Shown here piece by piece: positions 15,815 through 22,976 of a stretch of 44,329 nucleotides of DNA (within the stretch, counting starts at the first letter, position 1; the number at the start of each line of letters is the position of its first letter). A program made the translations under genes and the position numbers. The notes under the pieces were generated by a model. It was not told where the DNA came from. It did no database searches and saw only the letters and a program-made list of their open reading frames with translations. The stretch covers positions 1 to 44,329 of the forward strand of contig CAJUDV010000018.1 in the NCBI GenBank assembly GCA_910585385.1. The letters are read 5' to 3'. Source of the stretch: an uncultured Oscillibacter sp. (lineage in GTDB: Bacteria > Bacillota > Clostridia > Oscillospirales > Oscillospiraceae).

Positions 15815-16498
15815 TCAGTTGGTCTTCTGCACATGCTTGCTCAGCCGCTTTTCCAGCTTGCCCTGCAGCAGCGTGAGCACGGAATTCATCAGCAGATAAA
15901 TAAAGGCAACTTCCAGATAGAGGGCCAGGGGTTCATAGACCACTGCCGTAATCTGCTGCCCCGTCTGCAGAAGCTCCGGGATCGTAAGCATTCCAGCCAG
16001 AGAGGTATCCTTCGTCAGTCCAATAAACTGGTTGCCAAGAGATGGGACTGCCGTTCGTGCCGCTTGAGGGATGACAATGCGTAAATAGGTCTGCGCTTTG
16101 TTCATTCCCAATGCCTTGGCTGCCTCCCATTGCCCGCCGGGCACCGCTAGAATGGCTGCACGCACAATCTCCGAGTTATACGCCCCCTGACAGAGAGACA
16201 GCCCCAATACGCCGGAGACAAAGGGACTCAGCACAATCCCCAGACTAGGCAGGCCGTAGAAGATTACAAACAACTGTACCAGCAGAGGGGTGCCGCGAAT
16301 AATCCAGATATAGAATTTTGCAATTGCCTCCAGCACACGAATTCCGGATAGTCGGAAGATTGCCGTAATAAAGGCGAGCACCGTACCGCATGCAAAGGAA
16401 ACAATAGTCAATGGGATCGTATACATCAGTGCCGCTCTGCACAACGGCCAGAAAGAATCTATTAGAATCCCTACGATTCTCACCATATTTTCGCTCAT
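15815..16498 (-). CDS. Polar amino acid-type (PAAT) ABC transporter permease
   Basis: Inner-membrane permease of the HisM/GlnP family. The frame opens at 16555, but that ATG lies inside a perfect hairpin, so ATG 16498 ('MSENMVRIVGIL') is taken; its ribosome site is weak. The 227 residues give about five membrane helices. 'GTPLLVQLFVIFYGLP' precedes the EAA loop 'QWEAAKALGMNKAQTYLRIV', which docks to the ATPase. It pairs with the solute-binding lipoprotein upstream and the ATPase at the operon head, forming a homodimeric-permease importer. Family transporters carry amino acids, opines or Amadori compounds. Confidence 0.9.
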   Translation of the reverse strand: MSENMVRIVGILIDSFWPLCRAALMYTIPLTIVSFACGTVLAFITAIFRLSGIRVLEAIAKFYIWIIRGTPLLVQLFVIFYGLPSLGIVLSPFVSGVLGLSLCQGAYNSEIVRAAILAVPGGQWEAAKALGMNKAQTYLRIVIPQAARTAVPSLGNQFIGLTKDTSLAGMLTIPELLQTGQQITAVVYEPLALYLEVAFIYLLMNSVLTLLQGKLEKRLSKHVQKTN

Positions 16499-16528
16499 GA
16501 GCAGTCTCGCTTTCTGAAGAATTTTTGC

Positions 16529-16557
16529 GTATGGGATGCCAAAATGGCATCCCATAC
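16529..16557. promoter_or_regulatory. Intercistronic hairpin between binding protein and permease
   Basis: A 13-bp perfect palindrome (16529-16541 with 16545-16557, loop AAA/TTT) starts nine bases after the binding-protein stop codon. No U-run follows, so it is more likely an mRNA-stabilising or partial terminator element. Such elements raise binding-protein levels over permease in ABC operons. Confidence 0.75.
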
Positions 16558-16565
16558 TAGTTCAG

Positions 16566-17453
16566 TTACTTTGTGAAAACATCCAGACTGTCCGCCACTT
16601 CCTGGCTGAGGTATTTCACAGCCAAATTGTAGAGCGTACCATCTTCCTTCATCTCCTGAAGCGCCTCGTCAACCGCATTCACCAGTTCCTGATCCTCGAT
16701 ACGGAACATGCCAGCCACCTGCATTTCGGTAACATCTTCAGGTTCATAATACGCCACCTGCTTAACAAATTCCTTCATGTCCGGCTTGCCCTCCAGATAC
16801 AGCGCCATAACAATCTGATCCTCAATTTGAGCGTCCGCCCGGTGATCCTTAAGCAGCATCATGGCATCCGCCAGGCCAGCCGGAGTAAGGGTAGCGCCAT
16901 AGGACTTAGCCAGCTTACCATTGCTTCCCTCCAAAGCGTTGGCAACCACCTTCCCCTCCAGATCTTCAAAGTCCTTGATTTCTTCGTTGTCCGCTGCAAC
17001 TGTCAGCACCAGCTGGTTCTGCATATAGGGAATGGTCATGGCATACTTTCCAACACGGCCAGCGATGTTCACCCCGTTAAAGATGGCATCCACCCGCTTG
17101 GAGTCCAGACTTGCCACAATGCCATCCCAGCTGTTGGAGCTGGAGTAGCTGATTTCCACGCCCAGACGCTTGGCTACTTCTGCCGCCACCTCGACATCAA
17201 AACCCACCAATTTCTGATCCCCGTCCATGTATGCAAAGGGGGGCCACGCCGTCTCACAACCCACAATTAACTTTCCAGCATTCAATACGCGATTGAGAGA
17301 GCCGTCGCCCGTTTCCACATTCTCAGTACTGCCCGGAGCAGGGGTGCCTGTGTTAGCGGCGGGAGGCTTTGCACTGCCGCAGCCCATTACCGTAAAAGCA
17401 ATTGCTAGAGCCAGGACGATGAACAGTGTATGCTTCAGATTCTTCTTTAACAT
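16566..17453 (-). CDS. PAAT-family solute-binding lipoprotein
   Basis: Extracellular substrate-binding protein of the ABC importer. ATG 17453 with AAGGT upstream gives 295 residues. A lipoprotein signal covers residues ~1-25, with the lipobox 'VMGCG' placing the lipidated Cys at 25. A Pro/Thr/Gly linker follows, then the bilobal PBPb domain: 'GKLIVGCETAWPPFAYMDG', 'LVGFDVEVAAEVAKRLGVE', 'SWDGIVASLDSKRVDAI', 'EGSNGKLAKSYG'. These are standard for amino-acid-type binding proteins. The ligand-contact Arg normal for alpha-amino acids is not obvious after 'DAIFNGVNIAGRVGKY', where Gly-Arg appears. It lies 46 bases after the TIM-barrel gene and is followed by a stabilising hairpin. Confidence 0.92.
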   Translation of the reverse strand: MLKKNLKHTLFIVLALAIAFTVMGCGSAKPPAANTGTPAPGSTENVETGDGSLNRVLNAGKLIVGCETAWPPFAYMDGDQKLVGFDVEVAAEVAKRLGVEISYSSSNSWDGIVASLDSKRVDAIFNGVNIAGRVGKYAMTIPYMQNQLVLTVAADNEEIKDFEDLEGKVVANALEGSNGKLAKSYGATLTPAGLADAMMLLKDHRADAQIEDQIVMALYLEGKPDMKEFVKQVAYYEPEDVTEMQVAGMFRIEDQELVNAVDEALQEMKEDGTLYNLAVKYLSQEVADSLDVFTK

Positions 17454-17499
17454 TTCGTTGCACCTTACCTTTCTTTTTCCCTTAAGCCCATTCTCGCGC

Positions 17500-18333
17500 T
17501 CAGGAACAGAATCGGCTTAACACCCGGTAATTTTGCTCGTCTGCTGTAACTGGATCCGAAAAATATCGCTCATCTGCCACTTCCTGTACCAGGTATCCTT
17601 GGTATTGATGATTGCTGAGGCATTGCAGCATTTCTTCCAGCGGATAGTTTCCATTTCCCCAAATATTATGCACATACGGATCGCCGTCCAAAAAGTGCAT
17701 ATGGATAAGGTCTGTTCCAAACGCCTGAAACCATTGCTCCAGCGTCTCTCCCGCCGCACCCGTGGCAATGGTGTCCACCATAACCTTCAGGGCCGGATGG
17801 GCCACCTCTTCCACCATTCGTTTTGTCTGCTCCAAATTAAAAACCAGATTGCTCTCATCCCTGCGCAAGGACTCCATGGCCAGGCAGATTCCGCGGCGCC
17901 CGGCTTCCTCTGCCAGTGCATGCAGGAGATCTCGCGAGGCGTTCCACGCCTCCGACCAGCTTCGATCCTGACATCCCCAACCGGAATTTACTGTCATAAT
18001 CCGGCACCCAAGTTCTTCCGCAACAGCAAGTCCCTTAGAAAAGTACCCCAGACAGGGCGCATACGTCCGGAATGAAAAGGGGGTATACTGATAAGCATAG
18101 CGAAAGCTTGGGCAGGTAAGAGATACTACCTGCAAGCCTCTGGCCTGTAATTTGCGCCGCAGGGCGCAGACATCCCCATACCGCTGATCATCCAGCCAAA
18201 AATGCTGAGAACCGCACCACAGTTCAATGTTGGTGATGCCAATTCTCTGCTGTGCATCCAGGAAGTAATCCAGCGAATAGTTCTGATAGTGCTGATTCAT
18301 GCCCACAATCTGTTCATGCCGGATCAACCCCAT
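17500..18333 (-). CDS. Sugar epimerase/isomerase, xylose isomerase-like TIM barrel, intact metal site
   Basis: A 277-residue TIM-barrel protein of the D-tagatose 3-epimerase/FrlC group. ATG 18333 follows GGAGG by eight bases and sits one base past the previous stop. All four metal ligands of the family can be placed: Glu154 ('LAMESL'), Asp187 ('VMVDTIA'), His213 ('HMHFLDGD') and Glu251 ('LVQEVADERY'). The spacing is nearly identical to Glu152/Asp185/His211/Glu246 of tagatose 3-epimerase. 'NIELW' with Glu37 is also typical of the barrel. It is therefore probably active on a keto-sugar or sugar-conjugate C3 position. The preceding gene is its paralogue of equal length. Confidence 0.85.
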   Translation of the reverse strand: MGLIRHEQIVGMNQHYQNYSLDYFLDAQQRIGITNIELWCGSQHFWLDDQRYGDVCALRRKLQARGLQVVSLTCPSFRYAYQYTPFSFRTYAPCLGYFSKGLAVAEELGCRIMTVNSGWGCQDRSWSEAWNASRDLLHALAEEAGRRGICLAMESLRRDESNLVFNLEQTKRMVEEVAHPALKVMVDTIATGAAGETLEQWFQAFGTDLIHMHFLDGDPYVHNIWGNGNYPLEEMLQCLSNHQYQGYLVQEVADERYFSDPVTADEQNYRVLSRFCS

Positions 18334-18334
18334 C

Positions 18335-19168
18335 TCACTCGCCTCCTTTCGGAGTGCACAGCATAGACTGCACGCTGGCCAGATTTTTCGCATCTGCGGC
18401 CTCCGGCGCCTCCCAATAGCGGTCGCTGATGCCCGCGATACTGATCGCTCCCGTATACCCGGACCGCCTCAGCTCTTGGGCGTATCGCTGGAAGGGGCAA
18501 ACGCCCTCACCCCAAATCCTTCCGCCGGAAGCCCGTCCGTCACGGAAACACACATGCCGGATACGGGAACCAAAGACGTCAAACCACTGAGAAATTGTCT
18601 CACCCGCCCGACTGAGGGGAAGCGTATCCAGAGCGACACAGGCCTCCGGGACCTGCTCCAGCAACCACGTCAGTTCCTCCATCCTATGGAGCGCCCTACC
18701 GTCATCCTCGGTCACCGTCTGGATACAGACGGTGAGCTTTTTTCTGCCGGCATATTCACACAGGGAAGAGAACTGTTCACTCAGGGCATTCCACTCCCGC
18801 TCCGGTGAACCGTCCAGCAGACTTCCCGCCGGATAGACGCAGATTGTCTCGCTCTGCAGAGCGGCCGCCACATCCACACATCTCCGGTAGTACTCCATCG
18901 TACACTGCCCACGGAGTGTGTCCACTCCCTCAAACAGACTGTACTGCCGGTACTCCGGGTGAAAGGAGACCACGGACAGCGCCTCTGCCTCTAAAGCCTG
19001 AAGCAACTGCTTCAGACCGATACAGCGGATGTGATCCAGCCACAGGTGCGCCGGCAGGGGGTACAGCGCCAATTTTCTCCGGTTCAACCGTTTCTGCGCG
19101 TGCAGGAAACCCTCCAGCGTATACCGGCCATACAGGCCGTTGCTGCCAACGATTTGCGCATCTGTCAT
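18335..19168 (-). CDS. Paralogous TIM-barrel protein lacking metal ligands (pseudo-epimerase)
   Basis: It is the same length (277 residues) and aligns end to end with the following gene: 'QIVG', 'YTLEGFLHAQKRL', 'AGETISQWFDVFG' and 'GYTGAISIAGISDRYWEA' match the corresponding stretches. Three of the four metal ligands are changed: Glu154 to Gln150, His213 to Cys207 and Glu251 to Ala245. Only Asp181 remains, and the first-strand Glu37 is Ala35. ATG 19168 lies five bases after the cupin stop, with only a weak site, implying coupled translation. The frame is intact, so it is not a decaying pseudogene. It may be a structural or regulatory partner of the intact enzyme, or an enzyme with metal-free chemistry. 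Confidence 0.75.
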   Translation of the reverse strand: MTDAQIVGSNGLYGRYTLEGFLHAQKRLNRRKLALYPLPAHLWLDHIRCIGLKQLLQALEAEALSVVSFHPEYRQYSLFEGVDTLRGQCTMEYYRRCVDVAAALQSETICVYPAGSLLDGSPEREWNALSEQFSSLCEYAGRKKLTVCIQTVTEDDGRALHRMEELTWLLEQVPEACVALDTLPLSRAGETISQWFDVFGSRIRHVCFRDGRASGGRIWGEGVCPFQRYAQELRRSGYTGAISIAGISDRYWEAPEAADAKNLASVQSMLCTPKGGE

Positions 19169-19173
19169 TGGAA

Positions 19174-19914
19174 TTACTTCAGTTGGCCGGGATAACCATC
19201 CTCGCACAGTTCAAACCACACATAGTCAAACCGCTGGCCATCCTCCGCTTTTGTCCCATGGCAGTTCCCGTGGGGTGTATAGGAGAGATCTCCCTCTTCA
19301 AAGGGAAGCTCCTCGCCGCTGACCTGATAAGTAAACTTTGCGCCGGGCAAGGCGTAGTACCACTGCTCCAGTTCGTTATGAATGTGCTGGCCCACCACGT
19401 TGGGGCCCTTGCCGTAAACAGCGCCCATGGACAGCCGGCCGAACATCCGGTGCTCAATCAGGGTATAGGACTTAATGTCCCGGGTCTTGAAATTCTCCTC
19501 GTACGTCCATGCTTGAGAGACAGGGCGGAACCGGGGCAAGGCAATATGAGAATCAGCCATGTTCTCCCGGTCATAGTCGGACATTACCGCGACAATCTGT
19601 AGGAAGCTCAGCTCCTGATCCGCCTTGATAAAGAACTTCTCTTCATCAAAGCGAGGAACAAACACCGCGACCTCTTCAATATTAAAGGCTTTATGCGGGG
19701 TAGCCACATAGCCGGTGCCCTCCGTAAAGAGGATCATCTGTACCTTTTCCTGGGAATCATAGAGCTCAGGCTCCCATTCCGCGCCAGGCGCCAAGGTACA
19801 CTTGTAAAGCTCTACATCTTTGTATTCACCGCTCAGCACACTCTGACGAGCCAAACCCTGGTCATTAAACTCCTTTTTGTACTCGCTGGCCTTGTGAAAC
19901 TTAACCACTGACAT
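19174..19914 (-). CDS. Cupin-domain protein (probable isomerase/epimerase type)
   Basis: A 246-residue, apparently bicupin protein. ATG 19914 has AGAGG about ten bases upstream; nearer upstream ATGs crowd the site. The second half has the metal-binding cupin motif: 'GQHIHNELEQWYY' (His, His and Glu ligands) and, on the later strand, 'PHGNCHGTK' with a further His. The first half ('QMILFTEGTGYVATP') has the fold but no His cluster and is likely structural. Similar cupins act in sugar-acid or ketose isomerisation, or as sugar-binding enzymes, but no close family name can be given. It lies between the ATPase and the two TIM-barrel genes in one operon. Confidence 0.75.
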   Translation of the reverse strand: MSVVKFHKASEYKKEFNDQGLARQSVLSGEYKDVELYKCTLAPGAEWEPELYDSQEKVQMILFTEGTGYVATPHKAFNIEEVAVFVPRFDEEKFFIKADQELSFLQIVAVMSDYDRENMADSHIALPRFRPVSQAWTYEENFKTRDIKSYTLIEHRMFGRLSMGAVYGKGPNVVGQHIHNELEQWYYALPGAKFTYQVSGEELPFEEGDLSYTPHGNCHGTKAEDGQRFDYVWFELCEDGYPGQLK

Positions 19915-19941
19915 TTCAATCATTCCTCTCTTAATCACTTG

Positions 19942-20667
19942 TTATAGAACTTTACTCAAAAAGTCCTTGGTTCTCTCATTCTGCGGATTCCCAAAGATCT
20001 GCTCTGGAGTATTCTCTTCCACGATATACCCGCCGTCGATAAACAGCACACGGTCACCAACCTCGCGTGCAAATCCCATTTCGTGTGTAACTACTACCAT
20101 TGTCATTCCCTGCTTCGCCATATCACGCATGAGATTCAATACATCTCCTACCATTTCCGGATCCAGAGCACTTGTTGCCTCATCAAATAGCATCACTTCC
20201 GGTTCCATCGCCAAAGCCCTTGCGATTGCCACTCGCTGTTGCTGACCACCGGAAAGCTGCTCAGGATATGCATCTTGTTTATCCTCTAAGCCAACCATCT
20301 TCAGCAACTCTATGGCCTTTTGCTTCGCAATCGCTTTAGGTACTTTCTTCACCACCGTCGGAGCCAACATTACATTGTCCAGAATAGTCAAATTTGAAAA
20401 CAGATTAAACCGCTGGAACACCATCCCCATCCGCTGACAGGTCTTCTGTACATTTGCCCCCTTCCTCTGTAGTTTGACATCATCGAATACGATCTCTCCG
20501 TCCGTTGGTGTCTCTAGAAGGTTAAGGCATCGCAGGAACGTACTTTTTCCAGAACCAGAAGGTCCAATTACGACTACAACCTCTCCTTTCTGAATCGACG
20601 CATTAATTCCTTTGAGTACCTCTACACTTCCAAAGGATTTTTTTAGCCCTTTAACTTCAATCAGCAT
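19942..20667 (-). CDS. PAAT-type ABC transporter ATP-binding protein
   Basis: Energises the importer formed with the permease and binding lipoprotein. ATG 20667 follows GGAGGGG by five bases; the start nine codons earlier has no site. In 241 residues: Walker A 'GPSGSGKST' at 35-43, Q-loop Gln85 in 'VFQRFNLF', signature 'LSGGQQQR' at 138-145, Walker B 'VMLFDE' at 158-163 and switch His in 'VVTHEMGFA'. This is close to GlnQ/HisP. It is unusual that the ATPase heads the operon and is separated from its permease by four genes. Its codon use is clearly AT-richer than the window's core genes. Confidence 0.95.
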   Translation of the reverse strand: MLIEVKGLKKSFGSVEVLKGINASIQKGEVVVVIGPSGSGKSTFLRCLNLLETPTDGEIVFDDVKLQRKGANVQKTCQRMGMVFQRFNLFSNLTILDNVMLAPTVVKKVPKAIAKQKAIELLKMVGLEDKQDAYPEQLSGGQQQRVAIARALAMEPEVMLFDEATSALDPEMVGDVLNLMRDMAKQGMTMVVVTHEMGFAREVGDRVLFIDGGYIVEENTPEQIFGNPQNERTKDFLSKVL

Positions 20668-20703
20668 ATACACCCCTCCTTTCTTTTTGACCATTTTCTA
20701 CGT

Positions 20704-20719
20704 TTGTAACTACTTACAA
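20704..20719. promoter_or_regulatory. Candidate operator for LacI-type regulator
   Basis: A perfect 16-base palindrome-like site, TTGTAA-N4-TTACAA, lies just downstream of the -10 box of the operon promoter, roughly covering the transcription start. This is where a LacI-family repressor would block initiation. The central CG of classical LacI operators is absent, so assignment is inferred from position and symmetry. Confidence 0.55.
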
Positions 20720-20723
20720 TTCA

Positions 20724-20752
20724 ATTATAGTTGTGCATTACGCATAAGTCAA
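20724..20752 (-). promoter_or_regulatory. Strong SigA promoter of the catabolic operon
   Basis: TTGACT (20747-20752) and perfect TATAAT (20724-20729) on the minus strand with a 17-base spacer, about 57 bases before the ATPase start. It drives all seven genes down to 14535. Confidence 0.88.
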
Positions 20753-20824
20753 TACTTTTTTCTTTTCACGGTCAATTTTTTCTCTATTCTGTACGTGTTA
20801 TCACTCTTTCATTTTTATTTTTTG

Positions 20825-20853
20825 ATGACATTTCCATTCGCATATGTTAGAAT
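20825..20853 (+). promoter_or_regulatory. Promoter of the LacI-type regulator
   Basis: ATGACA (20825-20830) and TAGAAT (20848-20853) with a 17-base spacer precede the regulator start by 25 bases; AAAGAAAGGA serves as ribosome site. Confidence 0.65.
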
Positions 20854-20878
20854 AGTAAAAAAAGAAAGGAACTAACCT

Positions 20879-21871
20879 ATGAATATTTATGATATTGCCG
20901 AAAAGGCAGGCGTTTCTGTCGCCACGGTGTCTCGTGTAATTAACAATAATAAAAATGTAAGCGAGCAGAGTAAAAACAAGGTTATGGAAGTAATTAAGCA
21001 GGAAAAATATGTTCCAAATATTTTTGCCCGCAATTTAAACTCCTCTTCTTCCAAGACAATTGGTATTTTATGCCCTATTATTTCCGATATTAACCACGCG
21101 AAACCAGTTTCAATTTTAGAGCGCATGCTGCGCGAAGCCGGCTATGATATACTGCTCTGCTGCACCGATAGTGTAAGTGAAAACAAGACCAAATATCTGA
21201 ATCTGCTCCTCAACCGCCGTGTTGACGCCATAATCCTGATTGGCTCCACCGTAGAGGAAGTAAAACACCATGAGCATTTTATTCCCATCGCCTCTGAAAT
21301 CCCTATTCTTATTATCAACGGCTTTGTCGAGCTGGATAACATTTACTGTATTCTCAGTGATGAGCGCAGCGCAATCAGCAAACTGATTTGCACCCTGTAC
21401 CAATCCGGATACAGAAATATCCTCTACATGAATGACACTTGTTCCTTCAGCGGATACCAGAAAATTCTTGGCTATAAAGATGGTCTTCAAGCCTGTGGCT
21501 TAGAAGAAAGGCCTGAATATATCCTTCAGATTCCAGAAGCAGAAGATGAATTGTCGCTGGCCTACCATTTTATGCTTGATTTCATTAATGCTGGTCTTAT
21601 TTTTGACGCACTTATCACCGCAGATGATGTCTTGGCTGTTGGCGCACAAAAAGCTCTGCTGTCCCGTGAGATTCAAATTCCTATTATCGGCTTTAACAAC
21701 ACCCGCTTAGCTCAGTGCACCTCTCCCGAACTGACAAGTGTAGACACTAATATGGAAACCATCTGTGCTACCGCGACCCAAATCTTAATGGACGTGCTCA
21801 GGGGATGCTGTCCCGCCTCCAAAGTAGTCATTTCAACTCGTTTCGTCGAACGAGAATCATTCCACAGATAA
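20879..21871 (+). CDS. LacI-family transcriptional regulator
   Basis: A 330-residue regulator. Residues 1-50 are the LacI DNA-binding headpiece ('NIYDIAEKAGVSVATVSRVI' then 'NKVMEVIKQEKYVPNIFARN' with the hinge). Residues ~60-330 are a periplasmic-binding-protein-like effector domain ('TIGILCPIISDINHAKPVS', 'FDALITADDVLAVGAQKAL', 'IPIIGFNNTRLAQ'). It is transcribed away from the operon, sharing the 211-base intergenic region, so it is the likely repressor responding to the imported compound or a metabolite. The gene is markedly AT-rich for this genome, suggesting acquisition with the locus. Confidence 0.95.
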   Translation: MNIYDIAEKAGVSVATVSRVINNNKNVSEQSKNKVMEVIKQEKYVPNIFARNLNSSSSKTIGILCPIISDINHAKPVSILERMLREAGYDILLCCTDSVSENKTKYLNLLLNRRVDAIILIGSTVEEVKHHEHFIPIASEIPILIINGFVELDNIYCILSDERSAISKLICTLYQSGYRNILYMNDTCSFSGYQKILGYKDGLQACGLEERPEYILQIPEAEDELSLAYHFMLDFINAGLIFDALITADDVLAVGAQKALLSREIQIPIIGFNNTRLAQCTSPELTSVDTNMETICATATQILMDVLRGCCPASKVVISTRFVERESFHR

Positions 21872-22147
21872 ACAAAAACGCTCATCTGTTCCATGACTCC
21901 CCTATCCCCTTAATGAGCCACCTTTTCCAGTAAGGAAAATTGTTGCCCACAGTATCCTTTCCGTGGCCGCCAGGGGAACATCCTCCGACCGGATGGCGGA
22001 GAGGCTTACGCCCAGGCCTGGAAACCTGGTCAAACCGACAGCCGGTGCCTAAAATTTAGGCACCGGCTGTCAATTGTCCATTGCCGTTCCCGGCTTTATC
22101 CCATACACTGCACACAGTGAGAGGCGGAACGCCGGACATCTTGCTCC
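21872..22147. other. Intergenic stretch, possible remnant of coding sequence
   Basis: Between the LacI and TetR genes. A short plus-strand frame running to TAA 22052-22054 with regular GC-rich codons (from about 21955) could be the tail of a lost gene, but no start or family signal is left. The region also holds the palindrome described separately. Nothing else is supported. Confidence 0.35.
22037..22071. repeat. 35-base near-perfect palindrome
   Basis: Seventeen bases (22037-22053) are exactly complementary to 22055-22071 around a single central A. There is no U-tract on either side, though AAATTT lies at the centre. It may act as a terminator for the convergent LacI and TetR transcripts or be the relic of a mobile palindrome. 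Confidence 0.7.
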
Positions 22148-22714
22148 CTACAGCAGCGCCCCCTCCGGCGTTCCCAGGAGCGCACTGTGGGTAACTCCCT
22201 GGAGAAAGCCGCAGATAATCTCAAGAAATTCCGGCATATCGTAACTCATATCCTGGTCCAGCCAGTCCAGCACCAAGCCCATGCCCGCGCATTTATAAAA
22301 GCGGCACAGCGCGGGCAGCGTCTCCAGGTCCGACCCCAAGGCGCTCTTTACCCCCTGGGCATAAACGCCGACGGCGTGACCGATAAGGCTGTCCAGATAG
22401 TTCAGAAATTTCTCCCGCTGCACAGAGCGGTAGATGTGCAGAATCGCCTTTTTCCGTGCAATGCATCCCTCCACCAAAGGAATGAGGCAGTCCTGGGGAT
22501 TTCCGAAATTGAAGTGCTTTTCCACAATTTCCTCCACCCAGGCCTGCATGGTGGCCTCCGCCAGGGCGGGAATATCCTGAAAGTGGTAATAGAAGGTATT
22601 CCGGTTCACATGGCATCGGTCCACAATTCCCTTGACGGTGATCCTGCTGTACGGCATCTCCTCCAGAAGCTGCCAGAACGCCTCGCTGAGGGCCTGCTTG
22701 GTGCGATTCATCAT
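22148..22714 (-). CDS. TetR/AcrR-family transcriptional regulator
   Basis: A 188-residue regulator read from ATG 22714, which follows GGGAGGAGG; earlier ATG codons fall in the inserted repeat. The N-terminal three-helix DNA-binding domain is evident: 'TKQALSEAFWQLLEEMPYSR' then 'ITVKGIVDRCHVNRNTFYYH' (residues ~4-45). The rest is an all-helical ligand/dimer domain of the type found in clostridial TetR proteins with 'FYYHFQDIPALAEATMQAW'. It is divergent from the coiled-coil protein and MMPL transporter genes, so it probably represses them. A MITE-like element lies between promoter regions and may have changed control. Confidence 0.9.
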   Translation of the reverse strand: MMNRTKQALSEAFWQLLEEMPYSRITVKGIVDRCHVNRNTFYYHFQDIPALAEATMQAWVEEIVEKHFNFGNPQDCLIPLVEGCIARKKAILHIYRSVQREKFLNYLDSLIGHAVGVYAQGVKSALGSDLETLPALCRFYKCAGMGLVLDWLDQDMSYDMPEFLEIICGFLQGVTHSALLGTPEGALL

Positions 22715-22735
22715 GGGCCTCCTCCCTGTTTTTTC

Positions 22736-22898
22736 TAGAGTCTGTTTGATAAACGGCGAACTGCACAAGGGCAAGATTTTTTCGCCAATCAAGACGGTTT
22801 AACGCTGCCATGCTCTGTGTATGGCAAGGGAAACCAACGCAAAGCGGCGGAAAAAGGCGCCCTAAGACGGCGTTTTGACGGTTTTAAAACAGACTCTA
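22736..22898. mobile_element. MITE-like element, copy 1
   Basis: Terminal inverted repeats TAGAGTCTGTTT (22736-22747) and AAACAGACTCTA (22887-22898) are perfect over 12 bases and imperfect for about 40 more. The outermost TA on both sides fits a TA target duplication as made by IS630/mariner-type transposases. There is no coding capacity. The interior shares blocks (GGCGAA..TGC, TTTTTTCGCC, CAAG.CGG) with the element at 28500-28662. It sits between the TetR regulator and its presumed target genes. Confidence 0.7.
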
Positions 22899-22976
22899 AG
22901 ACAGTATAGCAAAAAATTTCCTCGCTGGCAAGGCGTCGGGAATTTTGATTTTATCTTTATTTTGGAGTGATTCAAC

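Noticed and set aside
17500..19168. Fructoselysine (frl) pathway
   Set aside because: The epimerase is FrlC-like and the importer type fits, but neither an SIS-domain deglycase nor a PfkB-type kinase is present, and LarA and cupin do not belong to it.
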